Shown here in pieces: positions 27,449 through 30,025 of a DNA stretch of 30,025 nucleotides. Both the position numbers and the translations under genes were made by a program. Each line of letters begins with the position of its first letter. The stretch's first letter is position 1. This stretch comes from Verrucomicrobiota bacterium (GTDB lineage Bacteria > Verrucomicrobiota > Verrucomicrobiia > Limisphaerales > UBA9464). The notes under the pieces are model-generated. The model did no database searches. It was not told the origin of the DNA and saw only the letters and a program-made list of their open reading frames with translations. The DNA lies in contig JAPLUH010000509.1 in the NCBI GenBank assembly GCA_026397675.1, positions 1 to 30,025 of the forward strand. Direction: 5' to 3'.

Positions 27449-27487
27449 GGTGGTAACCGTTTTAGCCTTCTGCGGCCGACTACCACC
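27449..27487 (-). promoter_or_regulatory. Perfect 7-bp inverted repeat upstream of the TPR operon
   Basis: GGTGGTA (27449-27455) and TACCACC (27481-27487) are perfect inverted copies 25 bp apart, within 65 bp upstream of the TPR gene start. On the minus strand a TTGACG directly precedes the inverted repeat, but no good -10 lies at the right distance. It could be an operator or a leader hairpin. Confidence 0.35.
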
Positions 27488-27542
27488 CGTCAAGGGAATT
27501 GCCCGCTTGGGGCGTTCTTCGGTCTAAGGTCTCGGATCCCCG

Positions 27543-28319
27543 TTATCGGGCTGGCGGAAGAGCCGCCAGAATGGCATCCCAAAGCCGGATTCGTTCTTCG
27601 ATGGCGGCCGTGGCTGCGGCTGCGGCCTCCTCCCACTTTTTGGAATCGTCTCCGCACAACCGTTGCATCATCCGGCGAGCCAGTTGCCCGTGATGCCCTC
27701 CATCGAGCGCGATGTGCCGTTCCAGGTAGTAGCGCAAGAGCACAAACTGGGACTCACCGGAGCCGACCAGCGTGTTGACCAAGGGCAGAAACATTTCCGG
27801 GATCACATCCTCGCGTCCATAAGTGAAGGCGGCGGCCGTCTCATGGAGTTGGCCGGTGCAGGCGAGCTTTAAGGTGAACCCTGTGAATTCGCGGACTCCG
27901 GGCGGCAGACCGGGCTTTGCGAGGACGGACTCAGGCGATTCTCCGGCCTGGATGGCTCCGAGAAATGCATCGATGGCCGAAGTGTCGGCACCCGCCTCCC
28001 GCATGGCCCGGAGATACAGTTCGAAGTGGCTGGAGCGGACGCCCTCCGGTCCGAGGTCGGATTCTTCGCCGCAGACAATTTCGTTGATGAGGAATCGCAC
28101 TTCCGGATCTCCCACGGGCATCCAGGGAAGAGCCACACAAGTCAGGTCCCGTTGCAGACGCTTGAGCAACGACATGAAATCCCAGACCGCGAAGACATGG
28201 GACTTGAGGAACGTGCGAATCGCAGCGGGTCGATCCACGCGCTGGTAGATGGGGTGCTGCAGCAAACGCAGGCGCACCGCTTCCGTGCGGGAGTGAATGA
28301 TGTCAGGATGAGTATCCAT
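27543..28319 (-). CDS. DUF3050 protein, haem-oxygenase-like fold
   Basis: A 258-residue DUF3050 family protein with the characteristic HPIYQRVDRPAAIRTFLKSH start, HVFAVWDFMSLLKRLQRDLT, FLINEIVCGEESD and, near the C-terminus, YYLERHIALDGGHHGQLARR. The family is helical and predicted to share the haem oxygenase/TenA fold. The conserved Glu and His residues in EIVCGEESD, SSHFELY and ERHIALDGGHH could bind a metal, as in haem-oxygenase-like di-iron oxidases, but no substrate is known. It lies on the same strand as the TPR operon, 116 bp upstream of it. It has no signal peptide and should be cytoplasmic. Confidence 0.85.
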   Translation of the reverse strand: MDTHPDIIHSRTEAVRLRLLQHPIYQRVDRPAAIRTFLKSHVFAVWDFMSLLKRLQRDLTCVALPWMPVGDPEVRFLINEIVCGEESDLGPEGVRSSHFELYLRAMREAGADTSAIDAFLGAIQAGESPESVLAKPGLPPGVREFTGFTLKLACTGQLHETAAAFTYGREDVIPEMFLPLVNTLVGSGESQFVLLRYYLERHIALDGGHHGQLARRMMQRLCGDDSKKWEEAAAAATAAIEERIRLWDAILAALPPAR

Positions 28320-28457
28320 GAATGATGCGACGGACTAAACCAATGCCTCGAAAGTTCACCCGGGTCAATGAGGTGGAGAAAAACGGTCAACGAAGCACCG
28401 TGTTGTACTCCGTCGCTGAGGCGGTCCGTATCTGCGGTGGGCCTGCACTGCGATGTT

Positions 28458-28643
28458 CCATGTCTGCGGACGTGGCGCTTTCGGAGAAATCGCCTTACCT
28501 CGGAAGTGCGTGGGTGAGGTGGGTTTTTTGGGAGGACTCTCTGCTGTGGCCGGATGAGCTTCCGAGGTAGGGACCGATCTCCGAGCGGTCCGGCACCGCA
28601 GACATGGGTGTTTTTGGAGAAATCGCCCAATCACGGAAGTGCT
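28458..28643. repeat. Intergenic repeat region: direct repeats plus a perfect 12-bp inverted repeat
   Basis: The 338-bp gap between the DUF3050 and hydrolase genes (28320-28657) holds two imperfect copies of a unit of about 44 bp (28467-28510 and 28599-28643). They share the exact blocks GGAGAAATCGCC and CGGAAGTGC 133 bp apart. A perfect 12-bp inverted repeat, CCATGTCTGCGG (28458-28469) and CCGCAGACATGG (28596-28607), spans the interval. A GGACCG/CGGTCC hairpin lies at 28571-28591. An 82-codon plus-strand frame at 28322-28570 shows no recognisable protein features. It may be a degenerate MITE-like element or a genome-wide intergenic repeat. Confidence 0.65.
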
Positions 28644-28657
28644 CGGGGAACGCTCAG

Positions 28658-30025
28658 TCAGCGGTGGCCTTGGATGGATGCACCGGGCGATCCCCCGAAT
28701 CGTACTTGGGAGCGGGGAGTGAGAGTCAGACCCTGATCGGTGAACTTTAGGGTGTAGGTCGTTTGGTAAGGGGTGCCGCGGGCACAGATCTTAACGGTCC
28801 ACGTGTCGTCCGAGGTCCACGCAGCGCTGGCACCCAGGGCTTCGTCCCCGAAGGAGCCGATGGTCCCGCGCGGAGCGTCGCCCAAATGCCCATGCCCGGT
28901 CATCCACCGGGCATGACCGCAGCGCAGCGACTCTGTCTTGCCCGAAAAAGTGCGAGTCAAGAGCCACCCCTCGGGCCCGGAGGTCTCCAGGGTGAGCGAA
29001 TTAAGACCGCTGTCATTGGTCCCGAATCGGAAGGTCTTGCCCAGCACGGCCGCCGCGACAGGTGAGGTGGTGCCGCCCGAGGGCATGCGGACCTGAAGGC
29101 CGAGCAATCGCCGCTCGAGGCGTTCCCGGGCGGAGGCATCGCTTTTAAGAGGGCCCTTGTGGAAGGCCGGCAGCAGGGTGTCCCAAAGTTGGTTGAGCAG
29201 GCCCGCCATGTCGCTGACGCCGCTGGTGACCGCGATGACCGCGTCCTGTTCTGGCAAGACAATGCAGAACTGACCAAAAGCCCCGTCGCCGCGGAAGGCC
29301 CCGTGCCGACACTGCCAGAATTGGTAGCCGTAGCCTTGTTCCCAATCGCTCTCCGGGTTGCTGCCGTTAGACATTTGCCGAGACGTCGCGGTGCGGACCC
29401 AGTCGGCGTCGATCCGTTGTCGGCCCTCCCACTTCCCGCCTTGCAAGTAAAGTTGCCCGAACTTGGCGATGTCTTCAGTGCGCAGGCGCAAGCCATAGCC
29501 GCCGAGGTTGATTCCCTGGGAATTAGTGTCCCAACGCGCCCCGGTGATGCCCAAGGGAGCAAAGAGGCGAGGTTGTAAGTATTCGAGCGTCGTCATCCCG
29601 CTGACCTTCTGGACCAGGGCTGACTGCATGAAGGTGGCCGGCGTATTGTATTTGAAATGGGTACCCGGCTTGTGGGGAACCGGTTGGGCTAGAAAAGACC
29701 GTGCCGAGAGCTGACCGGGAGCGATTGTAGGCTCGTCTTGATGACCCGTGCTCATGGTCAGGAGGTCCCGGACTCGCATGGCTTGGAGATTTCCGCTGGG
29801 TTTTTCCGGGCCCTCCGATCTTAAGTGCTTCAGCACGGGATCTTCTACCCGCAGCAATCCCTCTCCAACCGCCAGGCCGACCGCGGTCGAGGTGAAGCTC
29901 TTACTTAGCGAATACAGCTCGTGCGGGGTTTCCGCGTCATACGGCCCCCACCAACCTTCGGCCACCACATGCCCGTGTCGGACAATCATGAGGCTGTGCA
30001 CCTGTTCCACCTGGTCGAGGGTCTC
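28658..30025 (-). CDS. Serine hydrolase, class C beta-lactamase-related (5' partial)
   Basis: The C-terminal 455 or so residues of a penicillin-binding-protein-like serine hydrolase. The frame is open to the right edge (ETLDQ precedes the GTG at 30010), so the N-terminus and any signal peptide lie outside the window. Visible motifs are the nucleophile SxxK in YSLSKSFTSTAVG, VRDLLTMSTGH, the second motif around KYNTPATFM, RTEDIAKFGQLYLQGG, and GYGYQFWQ followed by GAFRGDGAFGQ, the region of the third motif. The last 130 residues form a beta-rich extension seen in some family members. Such enzymes may be esterases, peptidases or beta-lactamases, and the sequence does not decide. The motif order and length make the superfamily call firm. 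Confidence 0.88.
   Translation of the reverse strand, partial: ETLDQVEQVHSLMIVRHGHVVAEGWWGPYDAETPHELYSLSKSFTSTAVGLAVGEGLLRVEDPVLKHLRSEGPEKPSGNLQAMRVRDLLTMSTGHQDEPTIAPGQLSARSFLAQPVPHKPGTHFKYNTPATFMQSALVQKVSGMTTLEYLQPRLFAPLGITGARWDTNSQGINLGGYGLRLRTEDIAKFGQLYLQGGKWEGRQRIDADWVRTATSRQMSNGSNPESDWEQGYGYQFWQCRHGAFRGDGAFGQFCIVLPEQDAVIAVTSGVSDMAGLLNQLWDTLLPAFHKGPLKSDASARERLERRLLGLQVRMPSGGTTSPVAAAVLGKTFRFGTNDSGLNSLTLETSGPEGWLLTRTFSGKTESLRCGHARWMTGHGHLGDAPRGTIGSFGDEALGASAAWTSDDTWTVKICARGTPYQTTYTLKFTDQGLTLTPRSQVRFGGSPGASIQGHR

Noticed and set aside
28322..28570. An 82-codon plus-strand frame in the gap upstream of the DUF3050 gene.
   Set aside because: It runs through the repeat unit and inverted repeat, has no recognisable motif and no clear ribosome site.

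Overview
The window looks like a chromosomal segment of a Verrucomicrobiota (PVC superphylum) bacterium. The grounds are family content, not a database match. They are a large secreted LamG/PA14 protein ending in the C-terminal domain common in that phylum, paired ASPIC/UnbV (CRTAC1-like) proteins with a TPR protein, a PVC-type membrane-bound dehydrogenase remnant, a membrane Ser/Thr kinase, and many genes without a strong Shine-Dalgarno. GC content is high. I saw no tRNA, rRNA, CRISPR array or intact insertion sequence.

Left part (1-4435), plus strand: the 3' part of a Ser/Thr protein kinase fused to a multi-pass membrane domain, a small zinc-ribbon protein, and a YjhG/YagF-type sugar-acid dehydratase. 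A short relic of a PVC membrane-bound dehydrogenase and a hairpin-rich noncoding stretch follow.

Centre (4436-18461), plus strand: a compact nitrate-assimilation operon of ten genes with small gaps or overlaps. In order it encodes a signal-less NrtA-like protein (NasS-like sensor candidate), a Tat-exported NrtA, NrtB permease, two ATPases (NrtC, NrtD), an AlgE-like outer-membrane porin, a CysJ-like diflavin reductase, a NirA-type sirohaem nitrite reductase, a fused DmsB-DmsC electron-transfer/membrane-anchor protein, and a NarB/NasA-type molybdenum nitrate reductase. Together they would take nitrate across both membranes and reduce it to ammonium. Electrons would come from the quinol pool for nitrate and from NAD(P)H through the diflavin protein for nitrite.

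Right part (18462-30025): a regulatory-looking leader precedes a 1202-residue secreted LamG/PA14 protein that ends in a good terminator. On the minus strand follow a translationally coupled TPR / CRTAC1-like / CRTAC1-like operon, a DUF3050 (haem-oxygenase-like fold) protein, a repeat-bearing intergenic region, and a serine hydrolase of the class C beta-lactamase type that runs off the right edge.

Nothing here is a clear-cut unknown defence or mobile system. The most unusual biology is the wiring of the nitrate operon (cytoplasmic sensor-like protein behind a structured leader, quinol-linked NasA, diflavin-linked NirA, dedicated porin) and the uncharacterised TPR plus paired CRTAC1 module.
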